Part shown: positions 5,572 through 5,744 of the stretch, in pieces
How positions within the stretch are numbered: position 1 is the stretch's first letter
Layout of the letters: every line of letters starts with the position of its first letter
From: Eubacterium sp.
GTDB taxonomy: Bacteria; Bacillota_A; Clostridia; Lachnospirales; Lachnospiraceae
Assembly: GCA_023663915.1 (NCBI GenBank)
Contig: JAMPGN010000247.1
Coordinates: forward strand, 1 to 5,744
Length of the DNA: 5,744 nucleotides
Reading direction: 5' to 3'
The notes under the pieces: model-generated
Database searches by the model: none
Seen by the model: only the letters and a program-made list of their open reading frames with translations
What the model was told of the DNA's origin: nothing
Translations under genes and position numbers: made by a program

Positions 5572-5645
5572 AAAAATTCATAAAAAGTTTTGTTGCATTA
5601 ACCGAAATAAGAGAATAAAATGTAAATAGGAAAGTATGAATTTTT
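5572..5645. repeat. 11-bp inverted repeat with 52-base spacer
   Basis: AAAAATTCATA (5572-5582) is the exact reverse complement of TATGAATTTTT (5635-5645). The arms are AT-rich and bracket a promoter candidate (5593-5621). The wide spacing makes a terminator unlikely; paired regulator sites or a small element are possible, as is chance in AT-rich DNA. Confidence 0.35.
5593..5621 (+). promoter_or_regulatory. Promoter candidate for a gene beyond the right edge
   Basis: TTGCAT (5593-5598), 17 bases, TAAAAT (5616-5621): the same -35 hexamer and spacing as the promoter at 2808-2836, with a 5/6 match at -10. Predicted start near 5628. A second perfect TATAAT stands at 5661-5666 but has no recognisable -35. 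The 219 bases after the ABC gene hold no convincing gene and no clear terminator. Confidence 0.35.
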
Positions 5646-5744
5646 GGAGAAAAGCCATACTATAATCTGCAGGCAGAGTATAGCATTACTATAGGGATGA
5701 GCAAAACACCTTGATTGAGAAATAGAAATGGGCAGTCTGCTTCC

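Noticed and set aside
5679..5693. TATAG-N5-CTATA inverted repeat
   Set aside because: Five-base AT-rich arms are expected by chance in this stretch; nothing else supports a function.

Overview
The window looks like chromosomal DNA of a low-to-moderate GC Firmicute, most likely a clostridial or Lachnospiraceae-type gut anaerobe. Three things point there. The pyruvate phosphate dikinase keeps exactly the active-site spacing of the Clostridium symbiosum enzyme. Ribosome binding sites are strong GGAGG types. Terminators are A-tract/T-tract hairpins. This taxonomic call is inference from family resemblance, not from a search.

All genes read on the + strand. Region 1 (1-1766) is the 3' two thirds of ppdK, a highly GC-rich central-metabolism gene cut by the window's left edge; it ends in tandem stop codons and a strong terminator (1810-1841). 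Region 2 (1871-2625) is a compact, AT-rich two-gene operon with its own promoter and terminator: a PIN-domain putative RNase followed, with no gap, by a 68-residue protein carrying a GDYTKER motif. It looks like an undescribed or poorly described toxin-antitoxin-like pair inserted as a self-contained cassette. Region 3 (2626-2869) is a short intergenic stretch with an unrecognised possible gene remnant, short repeats, and a promoter with ATACAAG repeats that may be an operator. Region 4 (2870-5525) is a regulator-transporter pair: an XRE-type HTH regulator with a second, winged-helix-like domain, overlapping by 26 bases an ABC exporter half-transporter (TMD fused to NBD). Region 5 (5526-5744) is AT-rich and has no convincing gene; it holds a promoter candidate flanked by an 11-bp inverted repeat and presumably leads to a gene beyond the right edge.

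Functionally, ppdK interconverts pyruvate and PEP and is unrelated to what follows. The PIN/GDYTKER pair probably acts as a regulated RNA-targeting module. The HTH regulator most likely controls its own operon and thus the ABC exporter, a layout often linked to export of peptides or antimicrobials. Substrates and triggers cannot be read from the sequence. No tRNA, rRNA, CRISPR array or insertion sequence was seen.
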